Part shown: piece by piece, positions 8,591 to 16,932 of the stretch | Position numbering within the stretch: the stretch's first letter is position 1 | Layout of the letters: each line of letters begins with the position of its first letter | Assembly: GCA_910576855.1 (NCBI GenBank) | Contig: CAJTJP010000011.1 | Coordinates: forward strand, 23,796-87,795 | Source of the DNA: Erysipelotrichales bacterium | GTDB lineage: Bacteria > Bacillota_I > Bacilli_A > Erysipelotrichales > Erysipelotrichaceae | Direction: 5' to 3' | DNA: 64,000 nt | Program-made: the position numbers and the translations under genes | The notes under the pieces: model-generated | Seen by the model: only the letters and a program-made list of their open reading frames with translations | What the model was told of the DNA's origin: nothing | Database searches by the model: none

Positions 8591-9958
8591 TCAATGAAAG
8601 AAATTATAAAGACCTAAGACAAAAACAATGGTTACGATAATCGGTAAAATATTTGTCATATAGGATCGCATATAATTTCTGATTTTTAAGCCTTTGCCTG
8701 TATTGGCCTCATCAACAAATTTATTCCAGCCCCAGCCTCTATTGCTGACACAGAAAAGCACAAATATCAACGAACCAATCGGCAGAATTATATTGCTGAC
8801 CAAAAAGTCCTCTAAATCCATGATGGTAGAGCCGTCACCGAAAGGCTGAATACCGCTCAAAAGATTGAAGCCTAAGGCACATGGCAGTGAAAGTATAAAC
8901 AGCATGATTCCGTTAATCAAGCAGGTTTTCTTACGGCTCCATCCGGTAATATCCATCGTAGAGGCTATGATACCCTCAAATACAGCAAAGATCGTTGAAA
9001 GCGATGCAAATGACATAAATACAAAGAACAAGCTGCCCCATAAGCGTCCCAAAGCCATATTGTTAAATATATTCGGCAATGTGATAAAAATAAGACTCGG
9101 ACCACTGTCCGGTTGAACACCGTTTGCGAAGCAGGCAGGAAAAATAATCAAGCCTGATACAAACGCCACAAAGGTGTCAAGCAACGCAACATTGACTGCC
9201 TCACCCATTAACGCTCTTTCTTTGCCGATATAGCTTCCGAATATTGCCATTGCGCCGATACCCAAACTGAGAGTAAAAAACGCCTGATTCATTGCGGCAA
9301 CGATTACATTGATAATACCGGCATCCGCCATTTTTTGAAAATCGGGTATAAGATAAAACGCCAGTCCTTCTTCTCCGCCGCTCATAAATATGCTGTTTAC
9401 GGCAAGTACCAGCATTATCAGAAGTAATGCGATCATCATAAATTTGGTAATGCGTTCTAAGCCATCCTTTAAACCGAGCGAACAAACAAGAAAGCCGATA
9501 GCCACAACAATCAGCATAAAGATAACCACTGAACTTCCGTCTTGCAGCATGTTGTTAAAATAATTGCCGACTCCCGTAGCATCAAGTCCTTCAAAGCTGC
9601 CGTTAGCCATCGCAAAGAAATATCTCAGCATCCAACCGCTTACGGTTGTATAGAACATCATCAACAAATATAATCCGATAACCGATAAATACCCGTGAAA
9701 GTGCCACTTAGACCCTTCTGGTGCGAGCTGTTGATAAAGCCTCGCAGGACTTTTTTGACTTGCACGTCCGAGTGAAAATTCCATTGTCATTACCGGTATG
9801 CCTAAAATAAGCAGAAAAAACAGGTAAATCAATACGAATATTCCACCGCCGTATTGACCGGCTATATACGGAAACTTCCACACATTTCCGATTCCTATGG
9901 CACAGCCTGCGCTCAATAAGATAAATCCTAATCGGCTTCCGAGTCGCTCTCTTTCCAT
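8591..9958 (-). CDS. Sodium-dependent transporter of the NSS (SNF) family
   Basis: This 455-aa integral membrane protein has about 11-12 hydrophobic helices. The family signature is at the N-terminus: GSRLGFILLSAGCAIGIGNVWKFPY, where the unwound helix 1 binds sodium and substrate, followed by GQYGGGIFVLIYL. NSS members of bacteria import amino acids with sodium. The length is slightly under the usual 480-550, as in many Firmicute members with 11 helices. GAGGAGATTGAATAATT precedes the ATG. Substrate cannot be assigned. It stands alone between a terminator and the Fic genes. Confidence 0.92.
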   Translation of the reverse strand: MERERLGSRLGFILLSAGCAIGIGNVWKFPYIAGQYGGGIFVLIYLFFLLILGIPVMTMEFSLGRASQKSPARLYQQLAPEGSKWHFHGYLSVIGLYLLMMFYTTVSGWMLRYFFAMANGSFEGLDATGVGNYFNNMLQDGSSVVIFMLIVVAIGFLVCSLGLKDGLERITKFMMIALLLIMLVLAVNSIFMSGGEEGLAFYLIPDFQKMADAGIINVIVAAMNQAFFTLSLGIGAMAIFGSYIGKERALMGEAVNVALLDTFVAFVSGLIIFPACFANGVQPDSGPSLIFITLPNIFNNMALGRLWGSLFFVFMSFASLSTIFAVFEGIIASTMDITGWSRKKTCLINGIMLFILSLPCALGFNLLSGIQPFGDGSTIMDLEDFLVSNIILPIGSLIFVLFCVSNRGWGWNKFVDEANTGKGLKIRNYMRSYMTNILPIIVTIVFVLGLYNFFH

Positions 9959-10050
9959 AATTATTCAATCTCCTCTTTTTATTTTCTATCCTTAGTGTTG
10001 ATATCTTTATATCTTACATGAATTGTATTCTTTTCAAATGCCTATTCCCT

Positions 10051-10743
10051 TTAGTGATCCTGTTGTTTCGCTGCTTGGCTTTGATTATCTGCATGATCAA
10101 ACGAAAATTTAGCCGACATGCTTTGCACTTGGCTCCTAATGTAATCCTTTAGCGATTCTTTTTCATCGGTATTGTATAAATGAAGCAATCTCTTGTTAAA
10201 CTCATTTGCTGTTTTTTCATCAATTGTGAAGACTCCGGCACCATGTTTAATTAATATTGCATTCGCAACAAGCGTGGATGTTCGTTTATTCCCATCCCAA
10301 AACAACTGCGCCCTTGTTGCCCAACAAAAGTATTCACTTGCATACTCCAATGGATCGTTGATATTACTTAACTTGGTTAATTCCGTTATTACATCCGCCT
10401 TGTCAGGTATTGCAGGGCGATAGTCAGTACCGCTTACACCCACATTACCATAACGAAGTACGCCCCAGTCCGGCGACTCGTTTCTTGATATATGATCATT
10501 GACCTTGCATATAAAGTCCAGGTCTATTTCATCATCTAAATGTCCTAAAACAAAACGCCACGCATCGCGCAAATTTATCACTGTTTGAATATCATCCATC
10601 TTTACATTGTTGACAACCATACCGTCCAAAATCGCCTGTATTTGAGGAAACGTTACATTACAGCCTTCTACATAAGCACTGTTATAAATCATTTCCGAAA
10701 GCATCTTTTTGGCGATGAACACGTTTTCTCTACGACTGTACAA
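10051..10743 (-). CDS. Fic/DOC-family protein with Gln in place of the catalytic His
   Basis: This 230-aa Fic-domain protein follows the second Fic gene by 25 bases and starts with TTG behind AAGGGATG. The active-site loop reads QLFWDGNKR (residues 146-154) where active Fic enzymes have HPFxxGNxR, so the usual general-base His is Gln146. An N-terminal SAYVEG (22-27) fits the inhibitory helix motif (S/T)xxxE(G/N). It may be inactive as an AMP-transferase, use other chemistry, or bind and control the neighbour. The nucleotide-binding part GNKR is intact. Confidence 0.88.
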   Translation of the reverse strand: MYSRRENVFIAKKMLSEMIYNSAYVEGCNVTFPQIQAILDGMVVNNVKMDDIQTVINLRDAWRFVLGHLDDEIDLDFICKVNDHISRNESPDWGVLRYGNVGVSGTDYRPAIPDKADVITELTKLSNINDPLEYASEYFCWATRAQLFWDGNKRTSTLVANAILIKHGAGVFTIDEKTANEFNKRLLHLYNTDEKESLKDYIRSQVQSMSAKFSFDHADNQSQAAKQQDH

Positions 10744-10768
10744 TCTTACACATCCCTTCTTTAATTAT

Positions 10769-11524
10769 TCACATTGCTTGATTTTGATCCATATCCAAAG
10801 GATGTTCCTGCATATAAGCAAGTGTTTCTTTTAAGAACTCAAACTTTTCTTCCAAGCGTTGTTGACATATGGTAAAGATATTTTTTAATTCATCAAAATC
10901 CTGATGCTTTTGCGCTCGATATAATGCTTGTTTATACTCTTTCGAATACATATCATCGATCATAATTAAATCGATTTCATTTTCAATGCATTGCTTCAGC
11001 ATAATAAAACGCCCAACTCTGCCGTTGCCGTCTTGAAAAGGATGTATATTTTCAAATTGTGCATGAAATCTCATTACAGCATCTATATCTTTAGCTGAAT
11101 GTTCCCATTCCTTTAATAATTCCACGATGTATAAATCCACTTCATAAGGCTGCACCAGCTTTAAATCAATACCTGAAATTTGATTCGGAATTCGTTTCCA
11201 ACAGCCTGCGAAGCCTCGCTCATGATCTATGGTTTTATCTTTCAGCATTTGATGAAATTCTGAAATCAAACGCTTCGATAAAGGTTCATTTAGTGTATCC
11301 ACCACAAAATCAAACAGCTTGGTGGAATTGGTTGTTTCTAATATATCATAGATTTTATGCGAGCCTTCTACGATCTGTTCATTCAAATATTTTTCAAGAT
11401 TTTCTCTTGTAAACGTGCTGCCTTCCAATTTATTAGAGTGATATAAAAACTCTGTTTTAATGGATTGATACGCTGAATTAGGAGTGTCTTTTAAGAATTG
11501 AATAGATTCAATTGTAACGATCAT
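10769..11524 (-). CDS. Fic-family protein (predicted protein AMP-transferase)
   Basis: This 251-aa class II Fic protein has its inhibitory helix at the N-terminus, SNKLEG (residues 30-35), and a full active-site motif HPFQDGNGRVGR beginning at His161. Fic enzymes transfer AMP or other phosphate-containing groups to hydroxyl side chains; the Glu34 of the inhibitory motif normally blocks productive ATP binding. The ribosome site is GGAGCTGATAGAA. It forms a two-gene operon with the downstream Fic variant. In the island model both genes lie just beyond rumA in the ancestral chromosome. Confidence 0.92.
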   Translation of the reverse strand: MIVTIESIQFLKDTPNSAYQSIKTEFLYHSNKLEGSTFTRENLEKYLNEQIVEGSHKIYDILETTNSTKLFDFVVDTLNEPLSKRLISEFHQMLKDKTIDHERGFAGCWKRIPNQISGIDLKLVQPYEVDLYIVELLKEWEHSAKDIDAVMRFHAQFENIHPFQDGNGRVGRFIMLKQCIENEIDLIMIDDMYSKEYKQALYRAQKHQDFDELKNIFTICQQRLEEKFEFLKETLAYMQEHPLDMDQNQAM

Positions 11525-11725
11525 TTCTATCAGCTCCTTTATTTATAATTTATGCCTGCTCTTATGATTAAGATTATAGCATAAAAACAATAAGAAAGCT
11601 TCTCATTAAAAACTAAATCATCAATTCTTGTTTTCTTGAAGTTTTATAGAAAAACATTTATTATAATTTTTATAAAGTTAAATTCTTAAATAATTTAGTC
11701 CTTTTAATCTAAGTTATCAAAACTT

Positions 11726-11761
11726 TTATCTTCTCACCAACAGAACTACACTTTCCACAAG
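11726..11761 (-). pseudogene. Displaced rumA 3' end, LVESVVLLVRR (probable native tail; outer island junction)
   Basis: Read on the minus strand these 12 codons give LVESVVLLVRR and a stop, matching the HVESVVL end of the intact methyltransferase at 36420. The shared core ACACTTTCCACAAG begins at 11748. Because it is the farthest copy from rumA, it is most likely the original chromosomal gene end displaced by the first integration. The surrounding gap 11525-11856 holds nothing else I can identify. Confidence 0.75.
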
Positions 11762-11856
11762 GTTTATGTGTCTGTTTCTGCACATCTTTAGATACAGTAA
11801 TCCCTAGTGATGAACTATTGTTATCACTTCTTCATTTAAAAGATAAATCTAAATGC

Positions 11857-12078
11857 TTATATATTCTTTGCAGTAATCAAATCAATTAAATTTTTACTTT
11901 CTCCAAGCATCCCACTATATAATAACTCTAACAGTGCTACAGTAAATTTTAAGTCTGTTTCATCACGTAACTCATCAGGAATCATAGGTTTAACTTTCCC
12001 CTGCCTTATCTCTTCTAATAGACTTTTGGCTTCGTCTGTCAGTTCATCATACGAAAAGCGAACTTTCTTTCGATCCAT
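11857..12078 (-). CDS. Small hypothetical protein
   Basis: I start this 73-aa protein at MDRKKVRFSY because GGAAG lies 5 bases upstream; a longer frame adds six residues. It is a soluble, acidic, helical protein with no motif I recognise. It overlaps the end of the 105-aa gene upstream by 32 bases in another frame, so it is either the second gene of a pair or the displaced C-terminal part of that gene after a frameshift. Confidence 0.45.
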   Translation of the reverse strand: MDRKKVRFSYDELTDEAKSLLEEIRQGKVKPMIPDELRDETDLKFTVALLELLYSGMLGESKNLIDLITAKNI

Positions 12079-12364
12079 AATGCTTCCTACCCACATAAAT
12101 CCCAGTGTCTTCTTTTGAGCTAATCCTTAATTCGAATAAAGGGAAATCATCCTTTTTTCTTTGATTTAATTCAGCATTTCCAGAATGCAAATAAGCACAT
12201 CTAAGTTTATAACAAACCTTAGGATCTATTACTTTATCAGATCCGGTTGTAACAAATCCCTCATTGTTTAAATACAATTCACACCATTTAATATACTTAT
12301 ATTTCATTTCTTTGGCATCCTTGAATTCAACCTTACTGCAAATATCGGGCAATGTCAGAGCCAT
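12047..12364 (-). CDS. Hypothetical protein, possibly C-terminally truncated
   Basis: This 105-aa protein contains a YIKWCELYL segment and a KVCYKLRCAYLHSGN segment, the latter reminiscent of a conserved small family found on plasmids and integrative elements of gut Firmicutes. Family members I recall continue further after the DTGIYVG region, so the end here may be a frameshift. No function is known. It lies in unit E next to the adhesin gene, on the same strand. Confidence 0.5.
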   Translation of the reverse strand: MALTLPDICSKVEFKDAKEMKYKYIKWCELYLNNEGFVTTGSDKVIDPKVCYKLRCAYLHSGNAELNQRKKDDFPLFELRISSKEDTGIYVGRKHYGSKESSLFV

Positions 12365-12430
12365 ACCTAACGCTACTCTTAACTTATTATGCTTTAATCA
12401 AAACCTTATTTCATCAATTACTTCCAGCAA

Positions 12431-12998
12431 CTAATCACTCCTAGTATCATTCAATGTTAATGTTGTACCTAAATCAACTTCATATGTACCACTGCCAAAG
12501 TCTGGTCGCTTATTATGATTATTGATTTTTGATTGCTCTCTTGCTTTTAGTGCTGAATACCTTTGTCCAAAGTCGCCATACCATTCCATTGGCGAATAAC
12601 CTAATTTTTCCCATATCATGTATTGTGTTGTAGCATAATCATCATTTGTTTTTGATGATGTATCCCAACCATAATAAACTATTAGAGATAAAGGTTTTTG
12701 TAACAATATTGGGATATCTTCATGATTACTATATGAGCCACCTAACCCTAATGTAGTAGGTTCAATACAAAAAGCAATTTTTCCATCTACTGATATTTTA
12801 TGGACACCATCTTTCCAAAAGACATAATCTGAGGGATTTCCTATTTTTGCTCCTGCACCTCTAATTAAACCTAGAGTTGTAGGCTTATAGAATTCTTGTG
12901 CCTTAATCATAGGTGCGTTGGTAAATAAACTTGTCGCCACAAGAAAAAAAGGCAAGAAATAAATTACTTACCTTAGTCAATATTTTTTTCAAATTCAA
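12431..12998 (-). pseudogene. Thioester-domain (TED) surface adhesin, frameshifted in the signal peptide and truncated
   Basis: The mature region shows the internal thioester pair of Gram-positive TED adhesins: Cys in IAFCIEP and Gln in ATTQYMIWEKLG, 48 residues apart. Such domains bind host surface amines covalently. The signal peptide MNLKKILTKVSNLFLAFF begins at a TTG (12998) behind GGAGGAACAAACA, but the tract GCC plus seven T (12944-12950) throws it out of frame; the related copy at 19191 has one base fewer and reads through to LVVTS. Translation ends at 12431 soon after the TED, with no repeats or sortase signal, so the C-terminal part is lost. Confidence 0.72.
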
Positions 12999-13066
12999 TG
13001 TTTGTTCCTCCTTTATTTTGATATATATAAAAAGGAACCCTATATCGAGTTCCTTGCTTCTTTATT

Positions 13067-13969
13067 TCATTGTCTTAACGGAAAAAAATGAACAGCCCAT
13101 GCTTCATTACCACAAATATCATGTATAGTTGAAACGTCATATCCATAATTTTCAGGACAATTAGCTTCGCCCCACGCATCCGCTTCATTAAAATTATAAC
13201 TAGCATATTCTCCGTCATAACCCGGTCGCCACGTACCATTTTTAACACACGTTTGTGTTTGCTGATTGTCAGACGGCTTACTGCTTGTAGACGGCTTTGT
13301 ACTTCCTTGATTTTGTGAAGTTGTGGGCGGTGTATAGTTTGTCTGTGGTTGCTGTTGCGCTTGATTCGGTTTTGGTTCCTCTGGTTTTTCCTTAACCGTA
13401 ACAGCATATTCTTTTTCCGTTTTGTTTCCGTTTACATCGTATGCGACGATTTTTACTTTGTAACTTCCGGCTTTCTTTGTATCAACACTGCTGTCAATCA
13501 GATAACCGTTTTTCGTTAGTTTCTTATCATCGCTTTTCTTAATATCGCCGTCGATGACATCTTTTACACTTGCAATATTACTTAAAGGATCAAACTTATC
13601 TCCCTCTGTAATCTCAACCTTTTCCTTTTTCAATTCAATCACAGGACTTTTGGTGTCCTTGATCTCCAGCTTTTGTGGAAACTCCTTGCAAGTATCATCA
13701 AGACAGACGGTAAATGCTACTTCTATTTCGCCTATTTTTTTTGTATCGAATTTTGCTACTGTTACCTTATTGCCATTCGTCGTAGAAAGTTTTAGCCAAT
13801 CTACCTGGGATTGGTCAGATCCATACTCCACTACATGATTATTCAACGAGTAGTCAATGTTTACCTTGTTAGAGTTATAAACCATGTAACCACCACCTAT
13901 GGCAGCGATAACTATTACCCCAATACCTAGTTGAACCTTTTTTTGCTTTAGTAGCTCTTTCATTTTCAT
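13067..13969 (-). CDS. Membrane-anchored Ig-like surface protein, paralog 1
   Basis: This 300-aa protein has an N-terminal membrane anchor (about 12-30), an extracellular region with an Ig-like DUF5011-type domain (SPVIELKKEKVEITEGDKFDP onward to about residue 193), a Pro/Gln/Thr/Ser-rich linker (about 195-240) and a C-terminal domain of about 60 residues with three or more Cys (CVKNGTWRP, HDICGNEAW). The first 200 residues are almost identical to paralogs 2 and 3, while the last 60 differ strongly. The role is unknown; the layout suggests a displayed variable binding head. Confidence 0.82.
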   Translation of the reverse strand: MKMKELLKQKKVQLGIGVIVIAAIGGGYMVYNSNKVNIDYSLNNHVVEYGSDQSQVDWLKLSTTNGNKVTVAKFDTKKIGEIEVAFTVCLDDTCKEFPQKLEIKDTKSPVIELKKEKVEITEGDKFDPLSNIASVKDVIDGDIKKSDDKKLTKNGYLIDSSVDTKKAGSYKVKIVAYDVNGNKTEKEYAVTVKEKPEEPKPNQAQQQPQTNYTPPTTSQNQGSTKPSTSSKPSDNQQTQTCVKNGTWRPGYDGEYASYNFNEADAWGEANCPENYGYDVSTIHDICGNEAWAVHFFPLRQ

Positions 13970-14108
13970 AATTTTTATGCCTCATTTTCATTTATATATA
14001 TCATACTCAAAAAAATGAAAATGTAAAACCCTTTTTCAAAATAGTATCATTTTTTGAATATATCAAGAGCTACTATCATGATGCAATCGTTAAGTTTTGC
14101 ATTCTTAA

Positions 14109-14175
14109 TCATCTAAGCAGATGTTTTATTCTATAAATAGGTGCATTCGTTAATAAACTTGTTACCACAAGAAAA
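14109..14175 (-). pseudogene. TED-adhesin signal-peptide remnant, downstream half
   Basis: This stretch is identical to 19075-19140, which encodes the end of a TED-type signal peptide (VVTSLLTNAP) and runs out of frame. Its upstream half lies at 16811-16860, on the other side of the BlaI/BlaR1 cassette. Confidence 0.6.
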
Positions 14176-14488
14176 TGCTCATGTACGGTAAAGAAGCAAG
14201 CAACCGAAAACAAGAGATAGACCGCCAGCACCACACTATTCCGAACCAAAGAAACCAAAGACCAAAAGACAAGCACCGTGGAAATGTGTATAACTTGCTA
14301 TTCCGTCATGGAAAAGTCCGTTCACAGAACATGGAAAAGCTAAAGTGCAGCCTTCCCACATTCTGCAAACAGACTTTCCCACAACTCCATAAGATAGCAA
14401 GTTATGCACATTACGCACAGTGCCGACTACTACGGAATCCCCCTATCTTTCATATCTTTTTATAAATTCTTAAATTTCCTTTAGGGTA

Positions 14489-14538
14489 TTGCATTATCAC
14501 CTACAAAGTGTTAAGATGTTTATGCACCCACAAAATGT
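14489..14538 (+). promoter_or_regulatory. Promoter with two operator-like repeats for the BlaI-type repressor
   Basis: TTGCAT (14489) and TAAGAT (14512) are 17 bases apart. ACAAAGTGT (14503-14511) lies in the spacer and abuts the -10, and ACAAAATGT (14530-14538) follows the start region. Both are ACA-N3-TGT dyads like the ACA/TGT dyads bound by BlaI/MecI repressors, which suggests autoregulation. Confidence 0.7.
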
Positions 14539-14558
14539 TAAGATAAAAGGAGGACAAT

Positions 14559-14933
14559 ATGGCACAGCAGATTTCTGAATCCGAATTGGTACTAATGAAA
14601 ATCATCTGGAAGAATGGAGGGGCAGCTTTATACTCCCTCATCATGGAGGAATTAGAAAAAGACAAAAACGAATGGAAGAACAACACCGTACTCACCCTGC
14701 TTTCCCGGCTGGGCGAAAAAAAGTTCTTGAAAGTCAAAAAAATCGGCAGAAAGAATGAGTATGTGGCTACGGTAACAGAAGCAGAATATCAGACCATGCA
14801 GACCCACAGCTTTCTTGATAAAGTCTACGGCGGGAATGTGAAAAACTTAGTATCAACCTTGTTGCGGCAGGATATTCTTTCGGCAGACGAATTGAAAGAG
14901 ATTGAAACATTTTGGAGAAAAGAAAATGAATGA
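14559..14933 (+). CDS. BlaI/MecI-family transcriptional repressor
   Basis: This 124-aa winged-helix protein starts behind AAAAGGAGGACAAT. Its N-terminus ISESELVLMKIIWKNGGAALYSLI and the TVLTLLSRLGEKKFLKVKKIGRKNEYVATV wing are typical of the family, which represses beta-lactam or other stress genes until cleaved after a signal from the BlaR1 protease. The stop overlaps the ATG of the sensor gene. No beta-lactamase or PBP gene is adjacent, so the controlled gene may be only this operon or a remote target. Confidence 0.92.
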   Translation: MAQQISESELVLMKIIWKNGGAALYSLIMEELEKDKNEWKNNTVLTLLSRLGEKKFLKVKKIGRKNEYVATVTEAEYQTMQTHSFLDKVYGGNVKNLVSTLLRQDILSADELKEIETFWRKENE

Positions 14934-16809
14934 GTTTATAAAAATATTATTGTCGTTGTCTATTTCCGGCGCACTGTTACTGCTTCTCATTTTGGGATTG
15001 AAGCCGCTGTATAAAAACAAATTCAACAAGCGTTGGCAGTATTATATCTGGATAGTGGTTGCTTTGCGGTTTCTGCTTCCCTTTACTCCCGACACTACGA
15101 TTGTTGGGAGCCTGTTTGAAAAATTCGACAAAGCAGCAATAACGAATGAAATCCCTACAAGCCCCAATGTACCCGTTCCCGCAGGCACGGGTAATAACAA
15201 AGCAGAGCCGATACAGACAAACCGGGAAATAACCACCGCTGCCATGCGTGAGCCATTTAACAAATATGTCTGCCTGTTTTTTATCTGGTCAGCATTGGCA
15301 CTGGTTTTATTTGTCCGTAAGATAACAGTTTATCAAGGTTTTATCCAATACATCAAAGCAGGAAATAAAGAAGTATCGGATATAAAAATCTTGAATCTGC
15401 TATCTGATTGTGAAGAAAAACTGAATATCAAGACAAGGGTAGAACTATCATGTAATCCGCTGATTGCTTCCCCTATGCTGATTGGTTTCTTTCGACCAAG
15501 AATCATTTTGCCTATTGGCGAATTGGAAGATAAAGAGTTGTCTTATATCTTTGTGCATGAGTTAATTCACTACAAGCAGAGGGATATGTTTTATAAATGG
15601 CTGATACAGATTGTTGTGTGCGTCCATTGGTTCAATCCTTTTGTATATCTGCTGGAAAAGGAAGTGAATAAATCCTGCGAATTGTCATGTGATGAAAAAG
15701 TTATATCTGTACTTGATGATACCGCAAGACGTGAGTATGGAGATACACTAATTTCCTTTTTGAAGTCAAACAATCTCTACAAAAGTTCTTTAGCTTCCGT
15801 CACTTTGACAGAGGGAGCAGAACAGTTAAAAGAAAGGTTAGGTGCCATTATGAATTTCAAGAGTAAGACGAAAACAATTCGGGTTTTGACTGTTATATTA
15901 ACTCTTTTTATTTTATCTGGTGCGGTTTTTATCGGCGGTTATCCCGTTTCTGCTGCTACCGATTCTAAAGAAACAAGTAAATCGTCAATACCAGAAAAAA
16001 AAGGCAATGGGAAAAGCACATATATTTATGATGAAAATTTAGGGTATGGCTGGTATTTAGACGATGAAAATTTAGATAATAATGATTTGGAAAATGCTAA
16101 TTCCTACCAATATTCTTATACGCAAAATGGATATTATTGCAATTCTTATATTATTGAAATGGGTTGGAACTTATACGCTAAAAATCAAGATTATTATGGT
16201 GCAACAGAAATTGTCTTTGAGGATGAATCAAAAATGACAGTATATTTTTCTGATTCGGTAAAAGATTATCTGAATGACAGAGAAGCTATTTCGGCAATAG
16301 AAGAATTGATTTATTCTCTGAAAAACACAGATATTAGTCCGGCAATAGAAATGCCTTTGATTATAAGTATAACGCCTGTTGTAGCTGATGATATACCAGT
16401 TTTGACGGAACAATATTTTCAAAAGGAGGACTTAATTAGATTTTCCGCACTCTTTTCAGTATTAGACGAAACAGCCCAAAAAGATTACTACAAGAAAGCA
16501 TATGACGCTGATAAAATTGCACTGTTTTCAACCATTATACCAGATATGGACACAAATTTGGTTTTACAGTATGTAGATAAATCAGAACAGGATAACAAAA
16601 CAAACTTCTTTGCCGTGCTTTCAAATTATATGCCATTAAGTGACTTGAAACGCTATGTCGAAAAATACTATGAAAATAATAATATTGCCCGCTTTACAAT
16701 TTTGCTTGATTGCATGACAAGAGAAGAAAAGCAGGAATGGCTGAAAAGAGCGCAGACAGATAGGAAAACTAACTTTGTCGCTGTCTTATCTAATGAATTG
16801 CTTGATTAA
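14926..16809 (+). CDS. BlaR1-like M56 metalloprotease sensor with an unusual helical-repeat C-terminus
   Basis: I start it at MNEFIKILL (GGAGAA upstream). About four membrane segments enclose an M56 zinc protease with HELIHYKQRD (His211, Glu212, His215) and the ELSCDEKV element. After a membrane segment ending GGYPVSAAT the external part (about 345-627) has no penicillin-binding domain. It ends in roughly four 30-40 residue helical units containing repeated phrases such as IARFTILLD, KIALFSTIIPDM, KTNFFAVLSNYM and KTNFVAVLSNEL. By analogy, ligand sensing there would trigger cleavage of the repressor. The ligand is unknown. Confidence 0.88.
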   Translation: MNEFIKILLSLSISGALLLLLILGLKPLYKNKFNKRWQYYIWIVVALRFLLPFTPDTTIVGSLFEKFDKAAITNEIPTSPNVPVPAGTGNNKAEPIQTNREITTAAMREPFNKYVCLFFIWSALALVLFVRKITVYQGFIQYIKAGNKEVSDIKILNLLSDCEEKLNIKTRVELSCNPLIASPMLIGFFRPRIILPIGELEDKELSYIFVHELIHYKQRDMFYKWLIQIVVCVHWFNPFVYLLEKEVNKSCELSCDEKVISVLDDTARREYGDTLISFLKSNNLYKSSLASVTLTEGAEQLKERLGAIMNFKSKTKTIRVLTVILTLFILSGAVFIGGYPVSAATDSKETSKSSIPEKKGNGKSTYIYDENLGYGWYLDDENLDNNDLENANSYQYSYTQNGYYCNSYIIEMGWNLYAKNQDYYGATEIVFEDESKMTVYFSDSVKDYLNDREAISAIEELIYSLKNTDISPAIEMPLIISITPVVADDIPVLTEQYFQKEDLIRFSALFSVLDETAQKDYYKKAYDADKIALFSTIIPDMDTNLVLQYVDKSEQDNKTNFFAVLSNYMPLSDLKRYVEKYYENNNIARFTILLDCMTREEKQEWLKRAQTDRKTNFVAVLSNELLD

Positions 16810-16810
16810 A

Positions 16811-16860
16811 AAGGCAAGAAATGAATTACTTACCTTATTTAATATTTTTTTCAGATTCAA
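16811..16860 (-). pseudogene. TED-adhesin signal-peptide remnant, upstream half
   Basis: It begins with TTG at 16860 behind GGAGGAACAAACA and encodes MNLKKILNKVSNSFLAF before meeting the inserted cassette. Its continuation is at 14109-14175. Confidence 0.6.
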
Positions 16861-16932
16861 TGTTTGTTCCTCCTTTATAAATTTATATAAAAAAGAAACC
16901 CTGTTAAGAGTTTCCATAAATTCCTTATAATG

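Larger units (their letters stand above)
14176..16810 (+). mobile_element. BlaI/BlaR1-like cassette inserted in the A-tract of a TED remnant
   Basis: Comparison with the intact copy near 19130-19160 shows that the remnant sequence stops at an A-run at 14175 and resumes in an A-run at about 16811. The intervening 2.6 kb holds the repressor, the metalloprotease sensor and about 300 bases of noncoding DNA with a different base composition that resembles integrative-element sequence. There is no transposase and no obvious terminal repeat. The plus-strand genes oppose the minus-strand genes around them. Confidence 0.65.
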
